Assembly (NCBI GenBank): GCA_963849065.1 | Contig: CAWKFM010000005.1 | Coordinates: 2,120,080 to 2,184,079, forward strand | Reading direction: 5' to 3' | Length of the DNA stretch: 64,000 nt | Source of the DNA: TOLSYN sp963849065 | GTDB lineage: Bacteria > Acidobacteriota > Terriglobia > Terriglobales > Acidobacteriaceae | Shown: positions 18,319 through 26,906 of the stretch, in pieces | Layout of the letters: each line of letters begins with the position of its first letter | Position numbering within the stretch: position 1 is the stretch's first letter | Translations under genes and position numbers: made by a program | Notes under the pieces: model-generated | The model's database searches: none | What the model was told of the DNA's origin: nothing | The model's input: the letters and a program-made list of their open reading frames with translations, nothing else

Positions 18319-19922
18319 TAACGCACCTCCTGGAGCGGCCCGTTCGGACGCATCATTTGAGACTTCGTAGTACCGGTCGGCATCTCCGGCGTAGCGGAGC
18401 CGGGCGGCAGCGGCCGGTTGGCCTCCTGCGCGATGTAGGCGGCCAGCGCCTGTGCCTGGTCGTCGGGCGCATTGAAGTTCGGCATATCCGGGCTCATCGA
18501 GCCCAGTGCCGCAAACATACTCTGCACATCGCTCGGCGACTGCTTTTCAAAGATGCCGCGCAGCGGCCGGTACTTGCCATTGATGGTGTGGCAGTGCCCG
18601 CAGCGCGAGTTGAACACCTTCTCGCCGATCTCCAGACGGTTGGCGTCAGTGATAGTAAAGTGCCACGGCGGATTCAATCCCGCCAGATAGCTGCCCAGGG
18701 CCTTGCGGTCGGCTTCATTGCCCGCATAGGGAGGCATGGTGCCGTGCATCACTTGAATGTGCTGCAAAACGTCAGCGGCAAAGTCGGCGTCCCAGCCATC
18801 GGCGCGCCGCTTCATGCTGCGATATCCCTCCGCGGAGTGGCAGGCGCCGCACTGCGCGTTAAACAGAAATTTCCCATACTCCGGGCTCGTCGTGTCGTCG
18901 GTCAACGTAAACTTCGCTGCCTGGCTCACTCCGTTGGCCTGCAAAGCCTCGATCTGCGAGACGCGCATGTCATTGGCATAGACCACCTGATCGACCACCC
19001 ACGGCTTGCGAAGAAACTCGCGCAGATACTCGCCCGCCCCAATCATGCCCAGGCCGCAAACCAGCAGCACCGCGACCACGGGAGGCTTCATCCAGCGCGG
19101 CTTCAAAAGTCCGAAGACCAGCGAAATCACCACCGCCGCCAAGGCAAAATCAATCCCGCCGAGCGCCGCGTGACGCACTCCGGTCAGAGTGCCATCCAGA
19201 TACGCGGCAGAAAATTTCGGGATGCGCCAGAAGTACCACTTCAGCGCCAGCGGCAGCACCACGGCGCCCACCAGCACCCACACGGCGGCCCAGCGAGTCA
19301 CCTTTTCGCGGCCTTCCCCCTTGGGCAGCGTCACAAAGCCGAAGATGCCGGCCAGGATCACGCATACTGCCGAGCGCGCCACCAGGGATGAGAAGAAGGT
19401 GGGATTGAAGAATCCGTCCGCAAAGCTATGCGTCTGCAACCAGCGTCCGGGCGTCAGCATGAAGCTAAGAATCCCGTTGATGACGAACAGGCTCATCCAG
19501 GCCGCCACAAAGTAAATCCAGCCTACGATCAGGTGATCGCGGGGATCCAGGGTGTCCCAGGTTTTGTAATAAATGATGGCCGCGGCGATTTCCACGAAGA
19601 AGAAGACCCATTCGATGGCCCATGCCCACACCCATCCATGGATAAGGGTGGACGTGGCCTCGGGGCTTACCAGCCCGATGGTGAACCAGATCCCGACGCC
19701 GGAGATCGCGCCGAAGACCAGCGTGAGCAGTAGGAAGAACTTGGAGAAACGGCGGCAGTAATCGAGCACGGCTGCGTCTTTCTGCTGCCGCGCAAGAGTC
19801 TCGCTCACCACCAGGAAAAACCCGCCGCCGACCGCAAACTGCGAGACGAAGACGTGCAACACCGCGACCAGCGCGATCAGCATCCCGCCGGGAATCGCAA
19901 GTTGCCAGTGTGGATAGTTCAA
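18318..19922 (-). CDS. CydA-like membrane cytochrome fused to a dihaem cytochrome c
   Basis: About 534 aa. The N-terminal 330 residues form a bundle of about nine membrane helices that recalls cytochrome bd subunit I (first helix HVFVSQFAVGGGFFLV; H residues in helices 1, 3 and 4). A C-terminal periplasmic part carries two c-type haem motifs, CGACH (about 356) and CGHCH (about 445), with downstream Met ligand candidates. Quinol-linked electron transfer to or from c haems is inferred. I prefer the TTG at 19922, giving MNYPHWQL, because AGGAG lies 9 nt upstream; the GTG at 19931 is only 1 nt from that site. It overlaps its partner gene by one base. Confidence 0.72.
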   Translation of the reverse strand: MNYPHWQLAIPGGMLIALVAVLHVFVSQFAVGGGFFLVVSETLARQQKDAAVLDYCRRFSKFFLLLTLVFGAISGVGIWFTIGLVSPEATSTLIHGWVWAWAIEWVFFFVEIAAAIIYYKTWDTLDPRDHLIVGWIYFVAAWMSLFVINGILSFMLTPGRWLQTHSFADGFFNPTFFSSLVARSAVCVILAGIFGFVTLPKGEGREKVTRWAAVWVLVGAVVLPLALKWYFWRIPKFSAAYLDGTLTGVRHAALGGIDFALAAVVISLVFGLLKPRWMKPPVVAVLLVCGLGMIGAGEYLREFLRKPWVVDQVVYANDMRVSQIEALQANGVSQAAKFTLTDDTTSPEYGKFLFNAQCGACHSAEGYRSMKRRADGWDADFAADVLQHIQVMHGTMPPYAGNEADRKALGSYLAGLNPPWHFTITDANRLEIGEKVFNSRCGHCHTINGKYRPLRGIFEKQSPSDVQSMFAALGSMSPDMPNFNAPDDQAQALAAYIAQEANRPLPPGSATPEMPTGTTKSQMMRPNGPLQEVR

Positions 19923-20126
19923 AGGGCACACTCCTAGCTAAAGTTAACGGTGCCCTGTATCTTCTACCCCGGAGCGCATGGAATGCAACTGGGGAAACCA
20001 ACTTAGAAAAAGACAAACGCGATCCATCCCGGGGAGAGCCCACCGGGATGAACCGCATAGTTCGCGCAAGTTGATGGAGCGCAGGAAGACAAGCTTTTTG
20101 CGCCCGTCAGGATTGAATCGCGATGC

Positions 20127-20381
20127 TTAGCTGGCGAAGAACGCCGCGTTTGCTTCCACTGCGGCGATCTTGTCGGCCGGCAGGTCATCAATTGCAAAAA
20201 TCGAGTTCGTCGGGCACTCTGCCACGCAGCCGCCGCAATCCATGCAATCTGCCGGATTGATGTAAAGCTGGGTCACGGTCTCCCATGCGGGCTCGCTCTT
20301 AAAAGGACGAATCGCCTCGGAAGGGCAGGAATCAACGCACAGGTTGTCTCGGGTACAGGTGTCGGTAATAACGTGGGCCAT
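20127..20381 (-). CDS. Ferredoxin, FdxA-like, probably 7Fe
   Basis: An 84-aa cytoplasmic electron carrier. The second motif, CMDCGGCVAECP, is a complete 4Fe-4S set. The first has C9, C15 and C19-P but lacks the central Cys pair, as in ferredoxins with one 3Fe-4S and one 4Fe-4S cluster (Azotobacter FdI type), and the overall spacing resembles that family. AAGGAG precedes the ATG. A Crp/Fnr-type palindrome lies upstream at the class II distance from a -10 element, so expression may respond to oxygen, redox state or cAMP. It stands alone, upstream of the CydA-like pair on the same strand. Confidence 0.88.
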   Translation of the reverse strand: MAHVITDTCTRDNLCVDSCPSEAIRPFKSEPAWETVTQLYINPADCMDCGGCVAECPTNSIFAIDDLPADKIAAVEANAAFFAS

Positions 20382-20455
20382 TCGAAAAAATCTCCTTGCG
20401 CAATTCTGGGTAGAACCAATCTGAAATTACTGCTATCACACCCGCGCGCATTTTC

Positions 20456-20498
20456 ATCATAAAGAGCGATGACCCAAGGAACAGTGATCTAGATCACT
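20456..20498 (-). promoter_or_regulatory. Ferredoxin promoter with a Crp/Fnr-type operator at -41.5
   Basis: AGTGATCTAGATCACT (20483-20498) is a perfect 16-bp palindrome matching the GTGA-N6-TCAC pattern of the Crp/Fnr superfamily. The minus-strand hexamer TATGAT at 20456-20461 fits a -10 element. Taking it as -12 to -7 puts the start site at about 20449 and the palindrome centre at -41.5, the classical class II activator position. The -35 is poor, as expected for activated promoters. Confidence 0.6.
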
Positions 20499-20513
20499 TT
20501 TCCGGTAAATCAA

Positions 20514-21428
20514 TCATAACTTTTTCCGCTCTGAATGGGGCAGAGACATCGCCCGCACCTGCTCCGGACGCAACCCCTGCCGGCGCAACCCGTGTAGGCT
20601 CAGCGCGTCATGGCGTTTGGCCAGCCGCACACCGTTTTCATCATTCATCAGAGCGCAATGATAGTAATCCGGCGTTGCCAATCCCAACGCCCGCTGCAAC
20701 AGAATTTGCCGGGCGGTCGAGCGCAACAGGTCTGCCCCGCGCACCACTTCGCTGACCTGCATCGCCGCATCGTCCACCACAACTGCCAACTGATAGGCGG
20801 GAACGTCGTCGCGCCGCCACACCAGGAAATCGCCAAAGTCGCGCCCGGCCTCGAATGAGTGCCGCCCCATGCACCGGTCCTCGAATGCAATCGCCTCGCC
20901 GTCGGGCACGCGAAAACGCCAGTTCACGCCCAGCGGAGATTCCGCAGCCAGCCGCCGCTCGCGGCAGGTTCCCGGATAAATTGGCTCGTCAGTTTCATGT
21001 GGGGCGCCTTCATGCGGAGCCGTGGCTGCCATCGCCAGTTCCCGGCGCGAGCAGCAGCAGGGATAAATCCACCCCTCGCGCAGCAGCCTGCGCCACGCCT
21101 CCAGGTAAAACTCCCGCCGCTCGCTCTGTACATAGGGGCCAAACCCACCGCCCACATCCGGCCCCTCCTGCCAGTCGATACCAAACCAACGCAGGTCCTC
21201 CACCATCGCCGCGGCGAACTTCGCCAGGCTGCGCTGCGGGTCCAGGTCCTCGTTGCGGAAGATCAACGTACCCCGGTACTCGCGCGCCCGTTCATAGGCC
21301 CTCCAGAACGTGCTGGCGTGGCCCAGGTGCAGATAGCCCGTGGGCGACGGCGCGATCCGTCCGCGATAGCTCTTTCCGATTATCATTGCGCTGATTTTAG
21401 CGCCGTTGCGCCGGCGGCCAGCCTTCAC
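20514..21428 (-). CDS. gluQ: Glutamyl-Q tRNA(Asp) synthetase
   Basis: Attaches glutamate to the queuosine base of tRNA-Asp. It keeps the class I synthetase catalytic core: RIAPSPTGYLHLGHAS contains the HIGH-type motif, and VRLAKRHDALSL is the KMSKS equivalent. It lacks the anticodon-binding domain of GltX and is 304 aa, normal for GluQ. Cys residues in YPCCCSR and YPGTCR resemble the zinc site of this family. The GTG at 21428 forms a GTGA overlap with the phenylalanine hydroxylase stop; ATG at 21386 is an alternative start nearer the conserved core. Confidence 0.92.
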   Translation of the reverse strand: MKAGRRRNGAKISAMIIGKSYRGRIAPSPTGYLHLGHASTFWRAYERAREYRGTLIFRNEDLDPQRSLAKFAAAMVEDLRWFGIDWQEGPDVGGGFGPYVQSERREFYLEAWRRLLREGWIYPCCCSRRELAMAATAPHEGAPHETDEPIYPGTCRERRLAAESPLGVNWRFRVPDGEAIAFEDRCMGRHSFEAGRDFGDFLVWRRDDVPAYQLAVVVDDAAMQVSEVVRGADLLRSTARQILLQRALGLATPDYYHCALMNDENGVRLAKRHDALSLHGLRRQGLRPEQVRAMSLPHSERKKL

Positions 21429-22180
21429 TGCCCCTCAACGATCTTCCGCGCCTCGACGACGGCAGGGTGGAGTTCCGCAAATGAATTGATCGCAAACAGC
21501 CGCTTGTGGATCTGATCCACTTTGACGGTCGTATTCAGCACCTCGGCCACGCTGAAGTCCCGGATCTCGCAGCCGCCGGAAAGCACATTGGTGCACTCCT
21601 GCTGCGACGATGCCACGCCCGAGCCGTACACCCGCACCGCGCCCTCCTGCCGGATCAGCCCGAACTCAAAGGAGTACCAGTACAGCCGCCCCATGCGCTC
21701 CAGTTTCTCGTCGTTGTCCATCGCATGGCACACCTGGCCGTACTCGGCCACCGCGTCGGCAAAGCTCTGCTCGGCAAACATCGGCAGATGGCCCAGGGCG
21801 TCGTGTAGCAGGTCCGGCTCGGGAATGTAATCCCTCTGCGCGCGGCTGCGCAGCCAGATGGTGGAGGGGAACTGCCGCGCCGCCAGCATCTCAAAAAACG
21901 CCCCCTCGGGCATAAAGCCGGAGACTGGCTGCACCCTCCATCCGGTGCGCCTGTATAGCCGGTCGCTGATCTCGGGCAGATACGGAATCCGCTCCGGCCC
22001 CAGCCCCAGCGCCCGCCAGCCCTGCAGATACTCGCGGCAGGCGCAGTGCTCCAGCTGCGCCATGCGCCGCTCCACCAGCTCGCCCCAGAGCAGTTGCTGG
22101 TTGGCTGTGTATTTTGCGTAGTCCTGTTCGGTGAGAAACGGTTTCGCCGCGACCAGCTCTGCGTGTTGCATGCTCCGCAT
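21425..22180 (-). CDS. phhA: Phenylalanine 4-monooxygenase
   Basis: Pterin- and iron-dependent hydroxylation of phenylalanine to tyrosine. The iron triad is visible as H126 and H131 in LLHDALGHLPMF and E172 in WYSFEFGLI. The length of 251 aa matches the catalytic domain of bacterial enzymes, with no ACT regulatory domain. The gene overlaps gluQ downstream by 4 nt. Tryptophan or tyrosine hydroxylase function is less likely for a bacterial single-domain form. Confidence 0.92.
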   Translation of the reverse strand: MRSMQHAELVAAKPFLTEQDYAKYTANQQLLWGELVERRMAQLEHCACREYLQGWRALGLGPERIPYLPEISDRLYRRTGWRVQPVSGFMPEGAFFEMLAARQFPSTIWLRSRAQRDYIPEPDLLHDALGHLPMFAEQSFADAVAEYGQVCHAMDNDEKLERMGRLYWYSFEFGLIRQEGAVRVYGSGVASSQQECTNVLSGGCEIRDFSVAEVLNTTVKVDQIHKRLFAINSFAELHPAVVEARKIVEGQ

Positions 22181-22401
22181 CGGTCACCCCGCCTGCCCTT
22201 TGGGAAACGGGCACGTACTTCTTTTGGATGCACCGAGCGCCGGGAGGGATCACGGGCCGCCCAATGGGCACGGGACCTTCCATGTTGACATCCAGCGGCA
22301 ACAATCGTGACTCCGGTCACCGTCTGTCCATGATACTTTTAGGTACTACTCCAACACTCTTCCATAGTAACAACCGCGAATCTTGTCTAAGGTCGTAGAG
22401 G

Positions 22402-22908
22402 ATGACTTCGAGAGCGAATAAATCGGCTGCGATGAGACGCCGCGGCGGGCACGGTGCCCGTCAGGCAAGCGCGGGTTTCACCATTGTGGAACTGATCATC
22501 GTGACGGCCGTCATGCTGATCATCGCCGCCATGGCCGTACCCAGCATGCAGAGTGCAATTCTGGCAGCCAAGACTTCGCGCACCGTGGGCGACGTTCGAA
22601 CCATTGGGCAGGCCGCGCTTGGCTACACGGCGGAGAATGGGACTGCTCCCAACACGCTGACCGACATCGGCTACGACCAGCAGCTTGATCCCTGGGGAAA
22701 CACCTATCAGTATCTTGGATTCACCGCTACGACCAGCACGGCACAAATGCGGACGGATATGTTCGGGGTGCCCATTAATACCTTTTTCGACCTCTACAGC
22801 ATGGGGGCCGATCAACAGACCGCGACCTCGCTTTCGGCCACGCAAAGCCAGGATGATGTGATCTGGGCCAACGATGGCACTTACATTGGGCTGGCTTCGA
22901 ATTACTAG
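22402..22908 (+). CDS. Type II secretion / type IV pilin-like pseudopilin
   Basis: A 168-aa protein with a prepilin peptidase site: after a basic leader, cleavage is predicted between G25 and F26 of GFTIVELI. The adjoining hydrophobic helix (to about 47) carries Glu at mature position 5, as in pilins. The C-terminal globular part (about 75-168) resembles GspG-like pseudopilins, with a DPWGNTYQY segment. No other secretion or pilus gene lies nearby, so it is an orphan. Confidence 0.85.
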   Translation: MTSRANKSAAMRRRGGHGARQASAGFTIVELIIVTAVMLIIAAMAVPSMQSAILAAKTSRTVGDVRTIGQAALGYTAENGTAPNTLTDIGYDQQLDPWGNTYQYLGFTATTSTAQMRTDMFGVPINTFFDLYSMGADQQTATSLSATQSQDDVIWANDGTYIGLASNY

Positions 22909-22969
22909 GAGGCGGAATGCAGATGTGTCTCAGGTTTTCAGGATGTAGGGGGATGGAGAAGATTGCCCT

Positions 22970-23350
22970 ATGAAGTTCCTTCGTCTTTTACCGATACTGC
23001 TCCTGATTATTCCCGCCGTGGCGTGCCAGCCGTCGCCGACGGTTCCGCGGGAGTTGGTTGGAAATTGGGTTACGCAGGATGCAAAGTACCAGGACAAAAC
23101 GTTGGTAATTGACGCGGAAGGCTTCGTCGTTCTCATCGTGGACGAAGATACCATGCCCAAGGCGGAGCATATCGATAGCATGACCTCCAAGACCGAGGCC
23201 GGCGTTACTACCTATGTCCTTCAAGCCAGCGATCAAGCGGGTGTGCAGAATAAATTCACGTTGATGTACCGGCCGGTGAATGGCGGAGAGTTGCGCCTCG
23301 CTCACCCCAACCAGGTGCTATGGCACCGGTCAACAGGGGCGGCCCTGTAG
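22970..23350 (+). CDS. Small lipoprotein of unknown function
   Basis: A 126-aa protein with a signal peptide and lipobox (IIPAVAC, Cys at about 19), so probably lipid-anchored. The mature part begins QPSPTVPRELVGNWV and looks like a small beta-rich domain of the 'lipocalin-like, GxW' sort often found in short lipoproteins. No catalytic motif is visible. It lies between the pseudopilin and the DUF3467 gene, on the same strand. Confidence 0.7.
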   Translation: MKFLRLLPILLLIIPAVACQPSPTVPRELVGNWVTQDAKYQDKTLVIDAEGFVVLIVDEDTMPKAEHIDSMTSKTEAGVTTYVLQASDQAGVQNKFTLMYRPVNGGELRLAHPNQVLWHRSTGAAL

Positions 23351-23469
23351 CCGCCTGCACCGTTCTCCCTGGCGCGGGCGGATTCGCCCGTTCTTGCTCT
23401 GGCCCGCCTTCCGCACCTCGCGTGCGATTCCTAGCCAAAGTTGTTAGGCTGTCTCTCGGAGACTCATCC

Positions 23470-23769
23470 ATGTCCAAATACAACGAGCAGCCCGAGATCC
23501 AAATCCGCAACCGGGAAGACTATCGCGAAGGCTATGCCAACAGCGTGCAGGTGCGCATGAGCGTGTGGGATTTCTTCCTTGTCTTCGGCATGGCGACGCC
23601 GACCGACGGGCCAGGGATCGACATGCTCAACTTTCAGGGAATTTATCTGAGTCCCCAGCAGGCCAAGGCGCTCTCCCTGATGCTGCAACAGAATGTTGCC
23701 AACTACGAGCAGACCTTCGGTGAAATCAAGCTCGATCCGCAAATCGCTCCGAGCGGACCCATCCACTAA
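23470..23769 (+). CDS. DUF3467 family protein
   Basis: A 99-aa protein matching the DUF3467 pattern: YANSVQVRMSVWDFFLVFG followed by a C-terminal YLSPQQAKALSLMLQQNV helix. The function of the family is not established. The start is the ATG at 23470, with GGAGA 8 nt upstream; the reading frame extends further upstream but without a ribosome site. The stop is 4 nt before the glycosyltransferase gene, so the two are likely cotranscribed. Confidence 0.78.
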   Translation: MSKYNEQPEIQIRNREDYREGYANSVQVRMSVWDFFLVFGMATPTDGPGIDMLNFQGIYLSPQQAKALSLMLQQNVANYEQTFGEIKLDPQIAPSGPIH

Positions 23770-23773
23770 CGCC

Positions 23774-25381
23774 ATGCCCCACCGAACCTCGCAGCGGCCC
23801 GGCGCAAGCTGGCTGGCCGGGGCCGCGCCGGCCTTTGGGCTGATCTTGGGCGCGCTCTGGCTGGCACATCTTCCCTTGCTGCGGCTGCCCTACTTCTGGG
23901 ACGAGGCGGGATACTTCATCCCCGCGGCGCGCGACCTGCTTCTCACGGGCGACCTCATCCCGCACACCACGCTCTCCAACGCCCATCCTCCGCTGGTCAT
24001 GCTGTGGCTGGCCCTGGTCTGGAAGCTCTTGGGCTATTCCGTCCTAGTCACCCGCACGGCGATGCTGCTGGTGGCGGCCTGGGGCTTGACCGCTCTCTGG
24101 CTGATGGGGCGTCGCGTGGCCGGCCGTGCGACAGCCACGGCGGCCGTGCTGCTGACGGCGCTCTCGCCCACGGTGTTTTCCCAAGCGGCCATGGCGCAGT
24201 TGGACATCGCCGCCTTCGCCCTGGTGCTCTGGACGCTCTACGCGCACATCTGCGGCAAGCACTGGCAGGCGGCGGCCTTGGCCGCACTGGCCGCCGTGGC
24301 CAAGGAGACGACGGTGGCGGTCACGCTCACACTGGCAGGCATGGAGCTGCTGGGCTGGATCGCCTTTCGCTGGCGGCCGCGGCCGGCTGACAAGTGGTGC
24401 CTGCCAAGACCAAGGCTGGCGCAGTGCGCGGCCTACGTGGCAGCGCTGTTGCCGCTGGTGGGCTGGTACGCCTATCACTTCCACCGCACCGGACACGTCT
24501 TCGGCAATCCCGACTACCTGCGCTACAACGTGGGAGCCACCGTCACCCCGTGGCGAATTCTCATCGCCCTGTGGATGCGGCTGTGGCACGCAACCGGGTA
24601 CATGAACCTGTTCGTGCTCACCTGGCCTGCGCTGCTGCTGTGGTGGAGCGGGCGCAAGACGAGCGCTCAGACTACAGAGGTCAATGCGGCCGGCATCCCA
24701 TCGAACATCCAACTGCTTTTTGCGCTGGTGGTGCTGGCGCAGGTGGCGGAGTTTTCCGTGGTGGGCGGAGCCCTGCTGGCGCGCTACATGATCCCGGCGA
24801 TTCCGCTGGTGGTGCTGATGGCGGTGGACGTGCTCCGGCGGCAGGCTCCGCACTGGCCGTGGTGGATCGCCGGATGCGCCGCGACATTCGTGGCCGCGCT
24901 GCTCTTGAATCCGCCGTGGTTCATCTCGCCGGAAGACAACCTGACGTGGACGCACTTCGTGGCCATGCATCAGAGCGCGGCGCGCTACGTGGAGCAGCAT
25001 TACGCGGAGGATCGCATCCTGACCGCATGGCCGGCGTCGGATGAGCTGAACCGTCCGTTCCTGGGCTACGTGGAAAAGCCGCTGACGGTGGTGCGGGCGG
25101 AGAACTTTACCGCCGAGGAGATGCTGCGGGCGGCGCAGCAGCCGGAGAACTTCGACGTGGTGGTGGCGTTCTCCACCAAGTACACGCCGCCGCGCAGTCT
25201 TTTGCCGCACATTGCAGGCTGGACGCGGGCGCAGACACGCTACTTCGACTTCCACGAAGATCTGAAGGCGGCAGCGATTGCGCGGATGTTACACGGGCGC
25301 GTCGTGTGGCAGGAGTCGTCGCCGGGCGAGTGGATCGCGGTGATTGAAATTGATAAGGTGCGCGAGGCGAGGAAGTTCTGA
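23774..25381 (+). CDS. GT39/ArnT-type membrane glycosyltransferase
   Basis: About 535 aa with roughly ten membrane helices. The first extracytoplasmic loop contains FWDEAGYF, where the Asp-Glu pair matches the catalytic acidic site of the PMT/ArnT superfamily (polyprenyl-phosphate sugar donors). Long C-terminal periplasmic region after the last helix (about 400 onward). Donor and acceptor cannot be told from sequence. The start ATG at 23774 follows the DUF3467 stop closely. Confidence 0.82.
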   Translation: MPHRTSQRPGASWLAGAAPAFGLILGALWLAHLPLLRLPYFWDEAGYFIPAARDLLLTGDLIPHTTLSNAHPPLVMLWLALVWKLLGYSVLVTRTAMLLVAAWGLTALWLMGRRVAGRATATAAVLLTALSPTVFSQAAMAQLDIAAFALVLWTLYAHICGKHWQAAALAALAAVAKETTVAVTLTLAGMELLGWIAFRWRPRPADKWCLPRPRLAQCAAYVAALLPLVGWYAYHFHRTGHVFGNPDYLRYNVGATVTPWRILIALWMRLWHATGYMNLFVLTWPALLLWWSGRKTSAQTTEVNAAGIPSNIQLLFALVVLAQVAEFSVVGGALLARYMIPAIPLVVLMAVDVLRRQAPHWPWWIAGCAATFVAALLLNPPWFISPEDNLTWTHFVAMHQSAARYVEQHYAEDRILTAWPASDELNRPFLGYVEKPLTVVRAENFTAEEMLRAAQQPENFDVVVAFSTKYTPPRSLLPHIAGWTRAQTRYFDFHEDLKAAAIARMLHGRVVWQESSPGEWIAVIEIDKVREARKF

Positions 25382-25795
25382 AATTCGGGACCTCCCCCTC
25401 CCCCTATATTTCCCGGTAAAAATCTGAAAACAGGATAGTTAGAGGACACATTCCGGCTGCTTAATTCCAGGATAGCAGAAGTGGCGGGGGATTCCGCCGC
25501 TGGGTGGGGAACTCTATCTCTTGCCGAATTAGTAAGTTGGGAGGATTTTGTCAAATACTCGGCTTGACAGAGGGTGGATTGGGGCAAAAACGGCCAATTT
25601 GCGGGCTAGTTGGGTGACATAGGATTCATCTGGTTGACGGAGGAGTGGGGCGTCGGCTCCGCATTGTGCACTTGAAACGGTGCACATATGGAGCAACGAT
25701 CGGCGAAATGGGGCTTTAAAAAGCCCCTGCTTTTGCTGACCACGGCAGCTGTGGGGTAGCTATATGCAAACTCTCTAGACGCTGGCTTTCTGCAA

Positions 25796-25833
25796 CCCCA
25801 CATTTGCCAACAACGGGCAAATATGGGCCACCC
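25796..25833. repeat. Dispersed intergenic hairpin, copy B
   Basis: CCCCA outside, inner stem CATTTGCC / GGCAAATATG with a loop of AACAACG, then GGGCCACCC. It has the same layout as copy F at 31678-31715, which shares AT(C/T)TGCCAA...CGGGCA(A/G)ATATGGG. Confidence 0.6.
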
Positions 25834-25854
25834 GGCCAAAGGGCGTTTCCCTCA

Positions 25855-25908
25855 GCGGCTGAAGCCGCGTGAAATGAGCTTTTCTTGCGGCACGGCTGAA
25901 GCCGTGCC
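25855..25908. repeat. Pair of CGGCTGAAGCCG palindromes
   Basis: GCGGCTGAAGCCGC (25855-25868) and GGCACGGCTGAAGCCGTGCC (25889-25908) share the core CGGCTGAAGCCG and are 20 nt apart. Each forms a hairpin with a 4-nt TGAA loop. They look like a REP-type element distinct from the CCCCA-hairpin family. Confidence 0.65.
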
Positions 25909-25981
25909 CTTTCAAAGCTGATTTATGCGACCGCCCCCAGCAGGATGAGGCGGATTCACACCGAAGACGCACTGAGCCGCG

Positions 25982-26695
25982 CTAGTCCCTCGCAAGCTGG
26001 AGGGCGCGGGCAAAGACCGCTTCAAACATGGAGGCGGTGAGCTTGCCAGTGGCGGTGTTCTGGTTGGAGGGGTGGTAGGAGGCCAGCAGGGTGATGCCGC
26101 TGGGCAGGCGGTATTCGGCAGCGTGAGCAAAAGGGTAGGAGGATTTGCGAAGGCGGGACGGGGCGGGCAACGCTGCGCTGCCGGCCGCGGGCGCAAGGCC
26201 GAGGTAGGCGTCGAAGGCGAACTTGCCGAGGGCGACGACGACTTGGAGGTTGGGGAGGGCGTCGAGTTCGCGGCGGGTGAAGGCGGCGCAGTTGGCCAGT
26301 TCCGAAGGAAGCGGTTTGTTGTCCGGAGGAGCGCAGCGGACAGCGGCGCTGATCCAGAGATCGCGCAGTTGGAGGCCATCGTCGGGGCTGGTGGCGTTGG
26401 GCTGGGAGGCAAAGCCAAGGCGGTGCAGGATGGGGTACATGAATTTGCCGGAGGCGTCTCCTGTAAAGGGGCGGCCGGTGCGGTTGCTGCCGTGGGCTCC
26501 GGGAGCAAGGCCGAAGGCAAGCACGCGGGCAGCGGGGTCTCCAAAGCCGGGGACGGGACGCGCCCAGTAGGTGCAGCCGAGGTAGGCGCGGCGCTTTTCG
26601 CGTCCGATGCGCTCGCGGTATTCGACCAGGCGCGGGCACAGGCGGCAGGCGATCACGTCGTCGTAAAGGATGGTGAGCGCGGTGGGGTGGTTCAT
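25982..26695 (-). CDS. Uracil-DNA glycosylase, family 5 (UDGb)
   Basis: Removes uracil and related deaminated bases from DNA, starting base-excision repair. The family 5 motifs are present: GLAPGAHGSNRTGRPFTGD (about 63-81, lacking the catalytic Asp of family 1) and SYHPSNQNTATGKLT near the C-terminus. Cys residues at about 17, 20, 41 and in VRCAPP fit the 4Fe-4S cluster of this family. The length is 237 aa. It stands alone, convergent with the glycosyltransferase gene. Confidence 0.9.
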   Translation of the reverse strand: MNHPTALTILYDDVIACRLCPRLVEYRERIGREKRRAYLGCTYWARPVPGFGDPAARVLAFGLAPGAHGSNRTGRPFTGDASGKFMYPILHRLGFASQPNATSPDDGLQLRDLWISAAVRCAPPDNKPLPSELANCAAFTRRELDALPNLQVVVALGKFAFDAYLGLAPAAGSAALPAPSRLRKSSYPFAHAAEYRLPSGITLLASYHPSNQNTATGKLTASMFEAVFARALQLARD

Positions 26696-26779
26696 GCGGA
26701 ATTCCTAAAGAGAGTGTACGCGGTCGAGGGAGTGGTGAACCCACAGCGTTTCCAAAATGCGAAGGAACGAGCAGGAGCA

Positions 26780-26860
26780 AGGTCAACGCACGGGCAAAAG
26801 CAGGGTCAATGCAAGAGCAAGAACAAAGGTCGATGCAAGAGCAAGAACAAAGGTCAACGG
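26780..26860. repeat. 24-bp tandem repeat, about 3.4 copies
   Basis: The unit AGGTCRAYGCAAGAGCAAGAACAA is present in two near-identical copies (26803-26826, 26827-26850), one diverged copy before and a partial copy after. It runs directly into hairpin C. A related AAGGTCAAAGGCCCCAC stretch precedes hairpin G near 34,490, so the repeat tail and hairpin seem linked. Confidence 0.7.
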
Positions 26861-26906
26861 CCCCACCCTAAACTCGCAAAGGGCGCGAGTTTAGAATGGG
26901 GCACCC
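26861..26906. repeat. Dispersed intergenic hairpin, copy C
   Basis: CCCCA outside, inner stem CTAAACTCGC / GCGAGTTTAG, then TGGGGCACCC. Perfect 10-bp inner stem. Confidence 0.65.

Larger units (their letters stand above)
25382..25981. other. 600-nt intergenic region with palindromic repeats
   Basis: No supported gene. It carries hairpin copy B (25796-25833) and two palindromes with the CGGCTGAAGCCG core (25855-25868 and 25889-25908). The short reading frames here have no ribosome site and cross the palindromes. It lies between convergent genes, the glycosyltransferase and the uracil-DNA glycosylase. Confidence 0.7.

Noticed and set aside
17191..19922. Calling the pair standard cytochrome bd oxidase (cydA/cydB)
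   Set aside because: The C-terminal c-type haem domain and the weak similarity of the second protein do not fit classical CydAB, so the names were not used.
25606..25839. 77-aa frame in the intergenic region after the glycosyltransferase gene
   Set aside because: Crosses hairpin B, has no ribosome site and a composition typical of repeats.
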